From Gnetum montanum (Eukaryota > Streptophyta > Gnetopsida > Gnetales > Gnetaceae): 64,000 nt of DNA. The stretch lies in the NCBI GenBank assembly GCA_015680685.1, contig MNCI01026399.1, positions 1,172,344 to 1,236,343 of the forward strand, in the 5' to 3' direction. Of the stretch, positions 1 through 12,317 are shown piece by piece; the stretch's first letter is position 1, and each line of letters opens with the position of its first letter. Made by a program: the position numbers and the translations under genes. The notes beneath the pieces were generated by a model. That model made no database searches, was not told where the DNA came from, and saw only the letters and a list, made by a program, of their open reading frames with translations.

Positions 1-985
1 GCAAAAAGAGTATTCCAACTATAATTACTAGCAAATTCAACTCCCAAATATTTATAAGATTTACATATATAAAGTCTTTCTCTCCAAAAAAATTTGTAAT
101 TTCTATTTCTAGTACCACAAACTAGAATTTTAGTCTTATCAATAATAACTTTCATACCAAAGTGATTGCAGTGGTCATGTAGAATTTAAAGCATATAATC
201 TAATCTTAAAGCTAATTTTGCAATCAAGGCCACACCATCTACAAAGATAAACATGTTCAAAAATAATCCCCTCACTGATTTACCATGATTAGAGGCATTT
301 TGCAGCAATTCCTCCAATTCATCTATAAATATGCCAAAAAGCATAGGGAACAAAGGATAGCCTTGTTTAACTCCAATTGAGCTGTTGATGATGTTCCTTC
401 TCCAATAATATTATCTTCAATAAGAATGTTAACTATCTCAGAGATTTATTTAGTAGTAGAAAGGAGATATTGTGGAATGTTAATGCTATCCAATCTCTTC
501 CAAAGTTTATCTCAAGCAACAAAATCACAAGCCTTGGAAAAATCAACAAAATAGATAAAAGTTGTAAGGTTGGGCCTTTTTTCTTTCTCTATACAATAAT
601 GCAAAGTTATTAAATGGTGTATTGTAGAATGATTCATTTTGAAGCTTACTTATGACTAAGCACAAAAAGCTTGCATTTCTACTCATGAACTAATTTTATT
701 CTCCAAATAGTGCCCAAAAACCTAGTGAAAACTAAATTGATTACAATCAATCGATAATTATTAAGATCTTTTCTATCTCCTTTTTTGAAAATAGCAAAAA
801 GAATTTGATGTAGCAACAAAAAGATTTGGTAAAATACCAACTTTTGTAGGAGAGGAAGGTACAATTGTAAATACAAGCACATAATGTCCATCACGATTGA
901 CCTTACATCAAGTTTCTTTAGCATGTTCTAAACCCTTCTTACCAACAAAAGATTTCAACTTCATCATTTACTTCCACAGCACCTC
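1..985 (-). pseudogene. LINE (non-LTR retrotransposon) reverse transcriptase fragment
   Basis: Read on the minus strand, this is the RT domain of a plant LINE, truncated by the window edge. The N-terminal RT block FKKGDRKDLNNYR is near 770. The block VKQGYPLFPMLFGIFIDELE is near 395-335 and corresponds to the usual GVKQGCPLSPTLF..YIDE. The catalytic FADD is changed to FVDG (about 250), followed by KVIIDKTKILVC near 150. Stops and frameshifts separate the blocks, so it is dead. No endonuclease domain or poly-A tail is visible; the 3' half would lie left of the window. The start is approximate and taken from where LINE-like coding fades. Confidence 0.85.
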
Positions 986-2280
986 GAGGTAATGCTTGCA
1001 TCAATTTGCTTTTATGTTCTTATGAATACATTGAATTATTAAGGAGTTGAAAGTTGGAGAGGATTTGGTGGAATTTTGCCATCATCATTTAGAGTTTTGT
1101 TGTAAATTAAAATTTCTTTTTGAGCAACAAAAAATAGAAACAAAAAAGCTTTTCAATATAGAGTCATCCCATAAGTCAAGAAAAAATATATGGATGCAAC
1201 ACATAACAAATATAATATTTAAATATAACATAAGAAGCTTGAGAACTTTACCAATGTTGGTCCCAAGCCTAGATATGAAAGTAGGAGGATTAGTGTCACG
1301 TTGGCAGCTAGTTGTAAAACCTTACAAAATCTTACGAATGACTTCTTTGAGATTTTGTAGATGCCAAGGCATTTCACAAAGGCAATGTAAAATAGTCATA
1401 GGGCTTGATTGCTATGGAAAATGGACAAGGGCTTACTAGAATGTCCTCAAAAATTGATGCACAACATCATCACTTGAATGTTATAAAAAGTAGACAAGGG
1501 TTCCCACGTTAGAGGTGGGTGTGGGTAAAAAAGAAAGTCCAATAATAGAATTTTCAGATGACAACTTGGAACATTGGCATTCAATAAAAAGATATTTGAA
1601 ATTATTGATGCTATAAAAAGACAAAGAATTTGCATTTCCTACCTTCTAGAAGCAACATGGAAAGGAAGCTATAGATTTAAGCTAGGATTACAAACTCTTA
1701 TACTTAGTGATGAATAGTAGAGGATTCCAATACTCAACCATACAAGTCACAAGTGTTTATGCACAACTAGATTGTAATCCATAGATGGATAATGTAAGTA
1801 TACTAGTGAGTTGATAATAAGTTTGTGATCATTGTTTTCTCACTTGAAGTTAGTGAAGTGTGAAACATATGGTTTAAATCTTAGTGAGATATATGATTAA
1901 AGGATGTTATTGGCTCTTTAGTATGCTAAGCATAAACATAGTGAAAATGAATGTAAATTCCATCATTAAGTATAATGAAAATATAGAGCTACTCTAGCCT
2001 ATTGGTAATAAGTATTCATTATTGGCTTTCTATACATGTCATAGGCTAATGTAATTGTTATTGGGATTACCAAGTGACTTTATCTCTAAGTGAATCAAAC
2101 AAAGTTAGTATTGAGTTACCAAATAATTACACTTTATTCTGAAAACTAGTTGTACTTATTTTGCCTTTACTAATAAACATAGTAATATTAAATGACTTAG
2201 AAAATGTAAATGACATAGTAAAAGTAAACAATATAGAGAGGTAAATCTATTCTATGTGAGATGCTGTGATGATGAAGAAA
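986..2280. other. AT-rich stretch without recognised genes
   Basis: No supported gene. The longest plus-strand frame (1047-1439) has no family motif and biased composition. The stretch may hold the distal part of the LINE or the R/U5 part of the minus-strand LTR suspected at about 2300-2575, but nothing decisive is seen. Confidence 0.4.
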
Positions 2281-2462
2281 AATCTTAATTTTTATTACCA
2301 TTCATGAATAATGTCTAGAAGCAATACATTCAAATAAAGATACTGTACAATTATTAATCACCATATTATGGGCATTCACAACTACCTCTAACTTTAAGAA
2401 AACAAATTGCAAAAATTTTGCTAAGTGTTTGCAAAACTTTTGTTGTTTGATGTAAGGGCTTG

Positions 2463-2575
2463 TATTTATAGGCATGAGCATGGCCCACTACATCATATCT
2501 ACAACATCATATATTGGACTATGATATTGCATCTATGATATCTTAGTTCTTTATAAAAAGTGTTTTATCACACCC
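2463..2575 (-). promoter_or_regulatory. Possible minus-strand LTR start with TATA box
   Basis: On the minus strand a purine stretch ending GTCGTGAGGG is followed by TGTGATAAAACAC (about 2573 downward), which looks like a polypurine tract followed by an LTR beginning TG. About 100 nt further on is TATAAATA (plus strand TATTTATA, 2463-2470). This would be the 3' LTR of a minus-strand element whose coding part lies at 2815-3865. No second LTR is in the window, so this is an inference. Confidence 0.3.
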
Positions 2576-2814
2576 TCACGACTAAATGAAAACTTTTCTT
2601 CATGTTCAAAAAAAGGAGGATAAAGTTCATTATAACTTGTGAGGTTACATGGACTTGACATCATGTCATATATACATGACTAAGTCTAACTATGAATGCT
2701 ACATCTTTGTTTGAGTGGTATTACAAAATTATCATGTAGCACATGATTGACACATGAAAAATGCAAAATGAAACAAAATAGAAAAAAGGAGTTTGATGTA
2801 GTTCTTTCAAGTTC

Positions 2815-3865
2815 CTAGTGATGGTGGCTCCTCCATTGGCCTTTTCCCTTTATCATCTAGCTTCTTGAATTGATACATGTTCAATAGCACTTTCAGCTTT
2901 TCTTCTTCAATCTTGAAATCATATATTGTTCATGCCAAATTGGAAATGTTCTTAAGTTTTGGTATTTTTCAAGGACATGACAATTGTGAAAATATCTTAC
3001 TACCTTTGAAATACCATGTTGCAAACTGTGTTCTCTCTACGTCAAAAGCTTTGACCATCTTTTGTAATTCTTAATAGTTAGTCATTCTTCTAGACAAGTT
3101 TGCTACAACATATTTCAAGTCTTGATAACTTGATTTGACTACTTGAAGTTTAGAGTTTGCAATTTAAATTTTTTATTGTACATTGGTCCTATTTGTAAAT
3201 TGTCTTTTATACATGGAATAAATAGTAGCCAATTGCTACTCTAGTTTTGTTCTTGGTCTACCTGCTATCAAGATGATCAAGTTAGCATAGTGTACATTTG
3301 CTAACTCCATGTACTCTATTAAATCTTCTATTTGCAAGTCCTTATTCTTTAGCTCAACTTGGTGAACAAGGATAAGACTATCCAAGATGGATTACCAATT
3401 AGGTGTTTACTATGTAATGGAATTGATATTGGCCTTGATCATTTGGTTTTTTTTTTCATTGATTTACTTGTACATGTCCACTTGATCTTTGAAGTGTTCT
3501 TTGAGCCTTTCATGCTTCTTGGCCTTATTTTTCCATGCATTGATTTCAATGACTGACTTCTATTTGATTATGAATACTTCTTCCATTGACAAGATCCTAT
3601 TTTCATGAGCCAACTTCCTTGTGTCTATGTTGACTCTAGCAAATTGCTCTCTCAGCTAATGAATACTTTCCTTAAGCATGTTCTTCTATTTTTCTATATC
3701 TAGCAACCTAAAATTTTTCATTGTGATCTTCTTGTTCTTTTTTTCTAATGTAGTGATGGCTTTGGCATGGGCATACATTTGGGCCTCTACTATTGAAGCA
3801 TTTTAAACAACTTTTTCCTTCTTCATCTTCATCTATTTTTTCCAAGTCATTAATTAATTGATTTA
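2815..3865 (-). pseudogene. Decayed coiled-coil protein, unknown family, probably element-borne
   Basis: Reading the minus strand from about 3865, a frame with only scattered stops runs to about 2815 with one frameshift near 3420. It is rich in Lys, Glu and heptad-like spacing (for example MYAHAKAITTLEKKNKKI, LREQFARVNIDTRKLAHEN, KAKKHERLKEHFKDQVDMYK) and then ELKNKDLQIEDLIEYMELA after the shift. It ends in a basic, Pro-containing tail. I recognise no catalytic motif and cannot name the family. Its position just before a possible polypurine tract and LTR suggests an extra ORF of a minus-strand LTR element. It could also be a host-derived coiled-coil pseudogene. Confidence 0.5.
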
Positions 3866-4104
3866 ATCACTTTTGAATTATAATAACTAGCTTAGTACAA
3901 TGTGCTATGTAGGGTCCTATCCTTTAACTCGTAACATGGCTAATTCTTCTTATAGCCCTTGGACTTCATTTTTTGTATGTTGCATTCTTGTTTATGCCAT
4001 GACCAGTTTTCATTTGGTGGATATTAATTCAAACTATACTATAGTGATATCATTGGGGATATTAAAAAGATTTTGCATGACTTACCCTATCTGTAGTAGT
4101 CTTT

Positions 4105-5934
4105 TGAAACACCATAAAATTTCAGGACCGTCATGCTTTAGCAGAGTCTTGGAATTTGGGTAAGGATTTCCACAAGTGCAGCGTCATGATGGGTCGACAG
4201 AACGGTGTAGGCACCAAGGATAGACTGTACAATCTGGCAAGTTTTCTATCTCTAGGGTTGATAGGCCTGCTGGACTTTCCAGCCTACCCAACTGGACAAT
4301 TAACTCAGCTAGTTGTCTACCCAAGGACCATGCTAAGAGTTGACGAAAGTGTTCAGGATGAGCAAAACAATTCGGCAAATTTTCTAGCATAGAAATTTGC
4401 TACACTGTGTAGTGTAGCAAGCCTCAAAGAGATCAATCAAGCATCTAAGGTGTAAGTTGATGACAAATTGGTCTTCCAAAGCATTTGCCCATGTTGCAAC
4501 TGTCAAGTAAACTTGCTCCACCAACACAGGGTGCTATGCTATGCTACGCTATGTAGCGTAGCACAGTGTAATAGGGACAAAGCACACAAAAGCCCCCCTT
4601 TGCCAAGTGACTCCAACAAGAAGATTGCACTTGGCAATGCTTTGGCCTCCAAAACTAGTTGTCCCACCTAGCCCTCAGGCCTCAAGCAAGGTATCTTGGT
4701 AGAAAATGACAGATTGAACAAGGAAGCATGATACACTAGCTGCTACGCTACATAGCATAGCACAGCGTAGCAATGATTCAAAAACGACAAAAATGTTCCA
4801 AAGATGAATTTAGCAAGTTCGAAGGATTTCTGGCATGGAGGACAAAAGTTGCAGTTGTTTGCCTAACCAAGGCTCACACAAATGCTATCATCTCCTATGC
4901 AAGTTTTCTGTCAGGACTGGTGGCTACGCTATGCTACGCTACGTAGCGTAGCACAACGTAGTGAGCAGATACTTATGCTATGCCAATGTGCTGAATAGCA
5001 TGGGTAGTACAACACTGGCATGGAGGCATTAAGATGTCTTCGGTTAGCTCTATAACTTGTTAGCAATGATGATTCTCGCCTTGATATCTCTTTGGCAGAC
5101 AAAATCAGCAAGTTTGCTTCATTTTTCATACACTTGGTCAATCCCCAAAAATTGTTCCTATGCTTGACCCTGCTTGCAAGAGTAGGGAAGACATAGTCTT
5201 GGAGCATAGGCTTCATTTTGCTTGCATTGTTAGCACACTAGATTTTGGCACATGCAGTTTTAGCAGTATGGTTATAGCGTAACAAAGCTCACCTCCAGCA
5301 TCGCACACCTACATAGTACAACCATGTTTGCACCTTATGGGGCCTAGGACACGTGGCATCTGAACCACATTTTTCTCTTACTCCTAGCCCTATCAATACC
5401 TTAATAAACAATGTTCGAAGGGTTGGCTATTGGCTCGGGTAGTGATTGGCTTTTAAGTTGGCTTTCGGAGAGCATAGTCGGTAATTTTTAGCACTCTGGT
5501 TGGCTTTGAGTTTGCTAGTTGGCTCTATAGTTCAGAGATCTATGACCATACTTCTCTGTGTAAGTTGTGCCTCTTCCATGTTGCATGTTCTGTTGTACAC
5601 CTTTCAGCAAAGCAAAGGATCAAACCTGCAACCTTGGGGTGGTGCACTTTCTCACCCAAGTCTATTTTGCTATTTTCTTACTATCATCATTGTTTTGCAC
5701 TATTTTCATTGCTTTACATTTATTGATCGTCGATTTACTTCGTGTGCCTTGCTTTCGAAAAAAGCATTTACGAAAGGTTAAGGTACACTGATTAAGTCCT
5801 CGTCTGATCGACTAGACCATTCAGGGCACCCCACTTTCGTTTCTCTCCAACATAGCCCTCACATGGATCCGGGGTTAAACTGTTCACCCGAAAACCTCTT
5901 GGTGTTCTAGCCATTGACGTTTTCGGTCACAACA
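4105..5934 (+). repeat. 5' LTR of Tat-family element A (LTR1, 1830 bp)
   Basis: The LTR starts TGAAACACCATAAAATT and ends ...CACAACA. The same sequence recurs at 21298 and at 33037-35006, which fixes the ends; the TG...CA termini are typical. Directly downstream is the primer-binding site and then gag. The TATA box seen in LTR3 as TATAAATA is here TATCAATA (5391-5398), so this promoter is probably damaged. The LTR carries three foldback motifs built from GCTACGCTA/TAGCGTAGC. Confidence 0.92.
4533..4963. repeat. Foldback (palindromic) motifs in LTR1
   Basis: Three hairpin-forming palindromes at about 4533-4566, 4736-4772 and 4921-4963 use the core GCTACGCTAC/GTAGCGTAGC. The stretch 4933-4952 is a perfect 20-bp palindrome. 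Equivalent motifs occur at matching places in LTR2 and LTR3. The same motif also occurs in an intron of the antisense gene (12242-12287, 23958-24013). Confidence 0.85.
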
Positions 5935-5939
5935 GTTTT

Positions 5940-5957
5940 TGGCGCTAGAAGGAGGGC
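5940..5957 (+). promoter_or_regulatory. Primer-binding site of element A
   Basis: TGGCGCTAGAAGGAGGGC begins 5 nt after the LTR. Element C has the same site with one change (38457). A leading TGG pairs with the CCA end of a tRNA; I do not assign the tRNA. Confidence 0.75.
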
Positions 5958-6175
5958 CTTTTCGGTGTCCTTTCTACATCCTTTGGGTAGTCCTGCACGC
6001 TATCTGTACCCTATCACCCACTAGAGTAAATGCAACACCCTTGCGGTTATTTACACATCATGTGGTGTAGACTGGTCACGACGACGGTTCCTTTGGAACC
6101 CAGCAAGATGAAAAGCCTTTGATCACTTATTGATTTCTATGTTTCTCATTTGCGACTTCCCTTTAATCACTCAAA

Positions 6176-9100
6176 ATGATTCCACCAACAAACGCAGTTC
6201 CCACCTTGAACCTTGAGGTTCCTTTCTCAGCTCAAAGCATCATAGGTGCCAAGTGAGAACCTAGCCTAGTGCTGGCACCACGGCAGTCTCTTAGGATCCG
6301 ACATTTATCACTTGAGTTATTGGCACAAGATGCAGAGTGTTATGACTTCCTTTGTGAAAAGATCTAGGCAAATCTACCCTTGGATCGCTAAGAACTCGAA
6401 GACAAATGTAACTTTGAGTTCCTTCATCAGAACGAGAGGGAATTTATCCTTACCCCTAATATCGTTATCCCATTGACCGAATCATATCAATGGGTCCTGA
6501 ATCAACTCATACAAATGAGTAGGTCTAGGAAATAGCACGACACAACATCCCATTACGATGAAGCGTTCTAGGATAGACAAGAAGACTTGGACTCCTAATC
6601 TGAGGGTGGTGGCCAGACTTACCCTACGACTATCCCTCCCACTGCGATCTTTCGGTCAAACCCGCTTTTTGCGTCTGCGCCTTTTATGATTATCATAAAT
6701 CTGCCGCAACCTACACTTTCATCAGCTGTGGGTAGCCATCCTGTACCCTCAGCGTACCAACACACCATTCCTTTAGTTTCATTCCCAAGCACTATCCCTC
6801 CTCACTTTGTCTTGTCATCGTACCAAATGCCGGTCATAGCTACATTGCCATACATGCACACCATGCCTACCTCACAGCTGCATGGAGTTCCCGCTCCCAT
6901 TCCATTGTCTGCACCTATCCTACCATCAGCAGTAGCCCCGCCCCCAACTGCGTGGTGGGCCTCCACCACTTCTCTCCCTGTTTCACAATCCTCCTAGATG
7001 TCATACTACGTTTACCACCAAGCGTACCGAGTCTCGTAAACGATACAACCAAGCACGGGACTATGGTCTGCCCCATCAGTCACGCAAGTGACTAACCCTA
7101 TAGCACCGCTACTTCAATAGCACCACCCACTGGGTGGTGGCTACACAAGCAACACCCTTCACAGGAGCAGCCCCAACGGTACCCCTATGAGCCAGGTTGT
7201 TGCCCTTACAATGCTACCAATGATGGTTGTCCCTGCAACCCCACAACCGTCTACATCATCCCTAGGTCTGGACCAAGCATTCCAACTTATCCAGAACCTT
7301 ACTGAAGAGATTAAACATCTCAAAGCTGCCAGTTCTGACTTAGTGTAGGTCATGGATTTCTACCATGACGACCCCATTAGCCCAGCCGTTCCCATGCTCA
7401 CGTTACCCCCTGGGATGCTACTCCCCCAATTCATAAAATACAACAAGGAGGGCGATCCCAATGCACATCTAGTCACATTTAGATCTGAATCATTGTTGTT
7501 GCAACAGTGGCCACACACTATTATTCGTGTCTTTGCTATGTATTTGATGGGCAAGGCTCTAGACTGGTACCGCATGCTCCCACATGCCTCCATCTCAACT
7601 CTGGAGGAGCTGTTGACTCAGTTTGTGACCCGCTTCAAGTATAACTTAAAGCCAAAAGTCACACTAGATCAGTTGATGAGTGTCAAGCAAGAACTGCTGT
7701 AGTTAGTACAAAATTTTATACAATAGTGGAGCGCTACCCTAAATGAGATCCGTAAGCCTATCACGGAGGCCCATCTGTTGGCTATCTTTAAGGGGGTAGT
7801 AAACGACTTTATTAAGTCAAAATTGTATTACCTAGCCCCATGCTCTCTTAGTCAAGATTTCTCCTAGACAAAGAGCATCCAAGACACGACTGAAGTTAGT
7901 AAAGACCTGGCCTATGTTGCGTACAAAAATGCATATGTCAAAAAGAACAAAGAGAAGGGTAAGTCCACGACAACCACGGTGGCCGTTGTGGCAAATGAGG
8001 CCAAACCCAACAACAACAACAACAAAAAGGTGGCCACAACATCGACTAATCCCAGGCCTAGCTTAAATAATGCTGCTCAACCCTTAACAACAGCACCAGA
8101 GGCATCAACCCAGCCTAAACCCAACTTCGAATGTAAATATTGCTCCAAATACACTCTTATACCTATGAAGCCTTTAGAACTTCTGAAGTAATTATTGCAG
8201 TTGGGTATATTCAACATAAGCAGATGTCAGAGGAAGTAATCAAATGGCATCAATGGTATTGCAAACTTCTTAGGAACCCCTCCTTGGCTATGTCCAACGA
8301 GTCGCCAGTTCCTAAGAACTTCCTGCTGGAACGGTTCTGTGACTACCATCAACTTTGTGGTCACGACACAGATTATTGTCTGTTATTAAAAGATGACATC
8401 CAACGAATGATTGATCAGGTAAAGTTGGTTCTAGATGAAAGTAACCTTATCCACCTCGAAAATCAATCCATGCACATCTACAAGGACCCCCTCAACGCTA
8501 ACAACGTGGGGTATGTCATCAACACAATTGGCGTCGATAGTAACCCAAAACCACCACAGCAGCCATTTGTGGTTCGTGTGCCTCAACATAGCATAGCGAC
8601 ACCAACAATAGCAAAAAAGGTGCCACAACAACCATTCGTCCTCAACGTTTTCCCTCCGACATCCGCCCCTGCACCCTTTGTATTCAAAACTATGCCATTG
8701 CCTGTGCTAACACCACAAGCCCCATTTGTCATTAGGGGGTTGAAATCCTCAACTGCTCTAGCCACACAGAGCCAATCTAAAATAGCCCCATAGCCTCCCC
8801 GTTCAAAAAAATGGGAAGAGCATCTGATGGACAAGACGACCAAGGAACGTACCACATCAAGTTCCCCCAAGCCCACCCCCTTGTCCTCCATGCCTACACC
8901 CCCCTCATCATCAATAGTTGACGCCACTACATGCACAAAATCATCACCATCCTACCCAAAATGGTCCAGCCCCAAACTTGAAATTGCTCCTCCCTAAGAG
9001 ATTTGTCTCCTAGGGCAAATGGAGGAAGAAAAGGGCAGCAAACTAAAAGAACATGATAGGACCTTCTAAACGCCCTTACTCAGGTCAAACAGGCTCTGAA

Positions 9101-9973
9101 GCAAAAAAATACAACCTTAAACCTGTATGACCTGGTAATGACCTCCACTGCACACCGCGAGGCCTTGGTTCGCATGTTAACATCGATACCAGTTGACGAA
9201 AACATGCTGGCAGAGGAGAAAGCAATCCATGCGGTTATGCTTCCTTCTACGCCTGAAGAACCATGGCCAGCTTAGTTGACGTTTCATGACAAGTCCATGA
9301 AGGATGACCTTGAGAAGGGTCAGGCAACAATAGCATCCCTGTTCATCACAATTTGGGTCTATCAGCACAAGATCCGAAGAGTACATGTTAATGACGGGGT
9401 TGCTACAAATGTCATTCCATTTCCCATAGTGGACAAACTGGGCTTGGTTGATCAAATCAAACCCACAACAACCTCGTGTCTGAAGTAGTTCAATGGAGCA
9501 TTGGTAGTGGTAAAGTGGACTATCCACATCAACTTTGTGGCAGGGGACCAGTTCCCCACAAGCGCAACATTCATCGTGGTAGAAGAGATGCTTGGGTTTA
9601 ACCTGATCTTGAGGAGGTCGTGGTTAGCCCAACTCAGGGTCATCTCTTCACCCATACATCAAGAGATCCACCTACCATATGCGGGCAGGGAGGTGGTAAT
9701 TTATGGTGATGAAGTGGCCATCCAAGCAATAAATAATGTCGACATGGAGCAAGGTTCAGAAGTAATAACCTTTGAAAATGAAGCGCCTATCCCCACCAAG
9801 GCTACTTGTCTAGCTAATGAGCTTGCCCAAAATGTCGGCTCAGAAAATGAAACTACGTGGGTTGAGTTGCCTTTTCAAGCGGTAGATAATGATATAGAAG
9901 AATACTATAACAAAGCCCCTTGGCCTTATGCATCACCGAGCCCACGATGGGTTAGGAAGCAGCTGCGAAAATG
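6176..9973 (+). pseudogene. gag-pro: gag-protease polyprotein of Tat element A, decayed
   Basis: The frame opens at ATG 6176 with MIPPTNAVPTLNLEVP. A Pro-rich segment follows (about 6690-7000), then the retrotransposon gag core at 7352-7900 (GDPNAHLVTFRSES, MGKALDWYRMLP, QFVTRFKYNLKP). A motif YTLIPMKPLELL is at about 8150. The Cys/His block FCDYHQLCGHDTDYC (about 8330) replaces a classical zinc knuckle. The protease (9276-9973) has its active-site region at VNDGVATNVIPF and the later element LILRRSWLAQLR. Many stops interrupt it (often TAG where copy C has Gln or Glu), and there is a frameshift near 8180. Copy C at 38843-42534 aligns throughout. The start is supported by homology of the next 80 codons with C. 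Confidence 0.88.
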
Positions 9974-10138
9974 ATCGTTACTTGCGTTAGTGTAACTACT
10001 GCACTACTTCCAACATGATCACCACTTACATCAACCATACGTTCATTCTTCCCACTGTTTTCTTCATATTCATTCGTTTACGCTAACGTTTGCCTTATTG
10101 TTTATACCATTCACATTACACCCACTGTTTACATCACG

Positions 10139-10335
10139 AAATGACCCACTAAGGCCTAAAACTGGCAAAAGTTTTCTTTACCATCATCCAACGGCCCAAA
10201 ATGGCCTAAAACTACCAACGGCCCAAAAAGGCCTAAAACTAGTAATGGCCTGAAATGAGTGATGACCTGGAATGGCCTTAAACTATTGTTACGACCTGAA
10301 ATGGCCTAAAACTAAACAAGATGCTCCTAAGGAGT
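10139..10335 (+). repeat. Short iterated GGCCTAAAACT repeats after protease
   Basis: Five or six imperfect units of roughly 25-35 bp contain GGCCTAAAACT or close variants, each preceded by a variant of AATGGCC. They sit between the protease stop and the 3' end of the antisense gene, in the region expected to be the start of the sense-strand intron. Related units flank RT and follow integrase. The rest of 9974-10598 shows nothing coding. Confidence 0.7.
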
Positions 10336-12197
10336 TTAATTAATTAATAAAAAAAATAGACAAAGAATAGACTAAAAACAAATACAACACACTAACCAAA
10401 ATGAAATAAATCTTTTTATATTCCATACTTCATTCAAAATAGTAATTAATAAGGTTTACAAATTTTTTTTTGAGAATCCAAAGACAAAAATAAAATTCTC
10501 TGCTGCTACGCTATGAGTCTTTGCCTGCACCACCATCCCTTGCCTCAGTGGATCCTACGTTTTTGTTTAGATCCTACATAACAAAGAAAAGAAAACAATC
10601 AGTTAGAGCTACAACAAAGACTTTTATAAAATAAATTATCACACCATAAATAAAAAAAGTGATTGACCCGAGATAGCTTCGCGTCTGTTTCGGGGGGTAT
10701 CCAATCCATGTCAGCCGCGAGGCGTTGTACGATCTCCTCCTCGGTAATGTCAGCCCAATTCCTGTCTCCTAGGTCAGTGTTTTCTGCAACTTTCTTCTTT
10801 TCTACGGTTGTCCATCTTGGTGGTCTTGGAGAAAAGGTGGTAGTGGTGGTCTCACCTGCGGGAAAAGTCATCTCCCCTTTGGGAGATTCACCGACTGTCA
10901 CCTATTGCATAAACCTATTATAAGCCCTAGAAGCACCAATAATGTCAAGGAATGCTTCATAGGTATGAAACTTGACGGAAGCATCACTATACCATTTACG
11001 GTAGGCGACACATTCTAGTTTATACATGTGTTTGTGATTCTTTTGTGTCTGCCCCCACTCGTAAATCTTCGTGCTGTAATCCTTCCAATCTTGGTTCTTC
11101 TGGGCTAGAAGGTTCATTTGCATGCGCTCACGCATGGATTTATTGTTGTGTCGCATGATCATCCAATATCTTGCATAGTCAATGATGGCTATGTGCCAAC
11201 TGCCATCGTTAGTGTCCTAGGCCAACAGGAATTTGTTCCTGGATTGAAGATCCCCCACCTCAGCAGTTAGATTAGCCTTTTCCTTCTTGAGCCTTTGCAC
11301 CCGCTTCTAGAGGTCTTCGTTTACACACTTGCATTCCTATAGGGAGTGTGCCAAGTACAACGCACATTTGCTTGCTTCGTTGTATATGTGACGAGGTACT
11401 TCGATTACCTCCTATGGGAATTTGGGCACAACATAGACCTCAATTGATTGCTTAGTGTCCCACTTGAGGTGAGAGGCTGCCAACCGCACATAGAAGAGCA
11501 TTAGTCATAGTAACATAGCAATATAGGAAGCCTAGCGTAGTAACTTTAACTTACCCACTTCTGGGTTGATCTGCTTTAGACGGTCAATCATGTCATCGAC
11601 CACCCCCTCCATCAAAGTGAATTTGTCGGGGGTCTTGGTCCACGGTTGTAGGCGGATCAAAGAAGGGTTAGAAGTATCAACAGTGGTGTCTACTACATGG
11701 TAAAATATGTTAGCCATGATGGAGAGAACCATAATAAAGCTAATGAACAACATAAATAATAGTGTAAAGCTCTTTCCCAACAAACCTTCAGGGGTGATAG
11801 CGGGGGTGTCACCCATCGATACACTATTAAATAAGCAGTCAAACTCACCAGCATCAAAATGGAGTCCCTCTCCTTCTAGCTGACCTAACAGTGTAGCAGC
11901 GTCCTGAATACTCATATGCCCCTCTGGTGCTGAACTACCCTTAGAAAAAGGGTTATCAGCAGGGGCCTCTTCCTGATTGGTAGGGGCCTCTTCCTCATCG
12001 GCTGGTGCCGGTAGAGGCCTCCTCTTTATCGATAGGGACCTCTTCCTCACGAGTTGAGGCCCTTTCTTCTACAGCAGGGGCCCCTTCTTCGTCAACCAGG
12101 GCCCTTTCCTTTGTGGCCAAAACCTCTTCATCTTTGCCAGTCGCCCTTATTCTAGGGGCCATCACCTCTTCCTTTGCTTCTTCTTCTTCTTCTTCTA

Positions 12198-12317
12198 CTA
12201 ATAAAGCATAATCACAGTAGGCAAGATATACCAACTTGAAACAGATGCTACGCTGTGCAACGCTACCTAGCGTAGCACAATGTAGCAAGTGTTAGCCAAA
12301 CAATAAAATATACTTAC
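12198..12317 (-). other. Intron 4 of aORF-A with foldback motif
   Basis: A 120-nt intron runs from donor G|GTAAGTA to acceptor TTTATTAG. It contains the foldback GCTACGCTAGGTAGCGTTGC (minus-strand reading, within 12242-12287), the same kind of palindrome as in the LTRs. Copy B has the same intron (24040-23921) with the same motif. Confidence 0.75.

Noticed and set aside
1047-1439. 130-codon plus-strand open frame
   Set aside because: No family motif, AT-driven composition, no support from a second copy.
5500-5791. Open frames in LTR1 (and the equivalent 34549-34845 in LTR3)
   Set aside because: They lie in the R/U5 part of the LTR; the likeness between them is LTR homology, with frame breaks that show no coding constraint.
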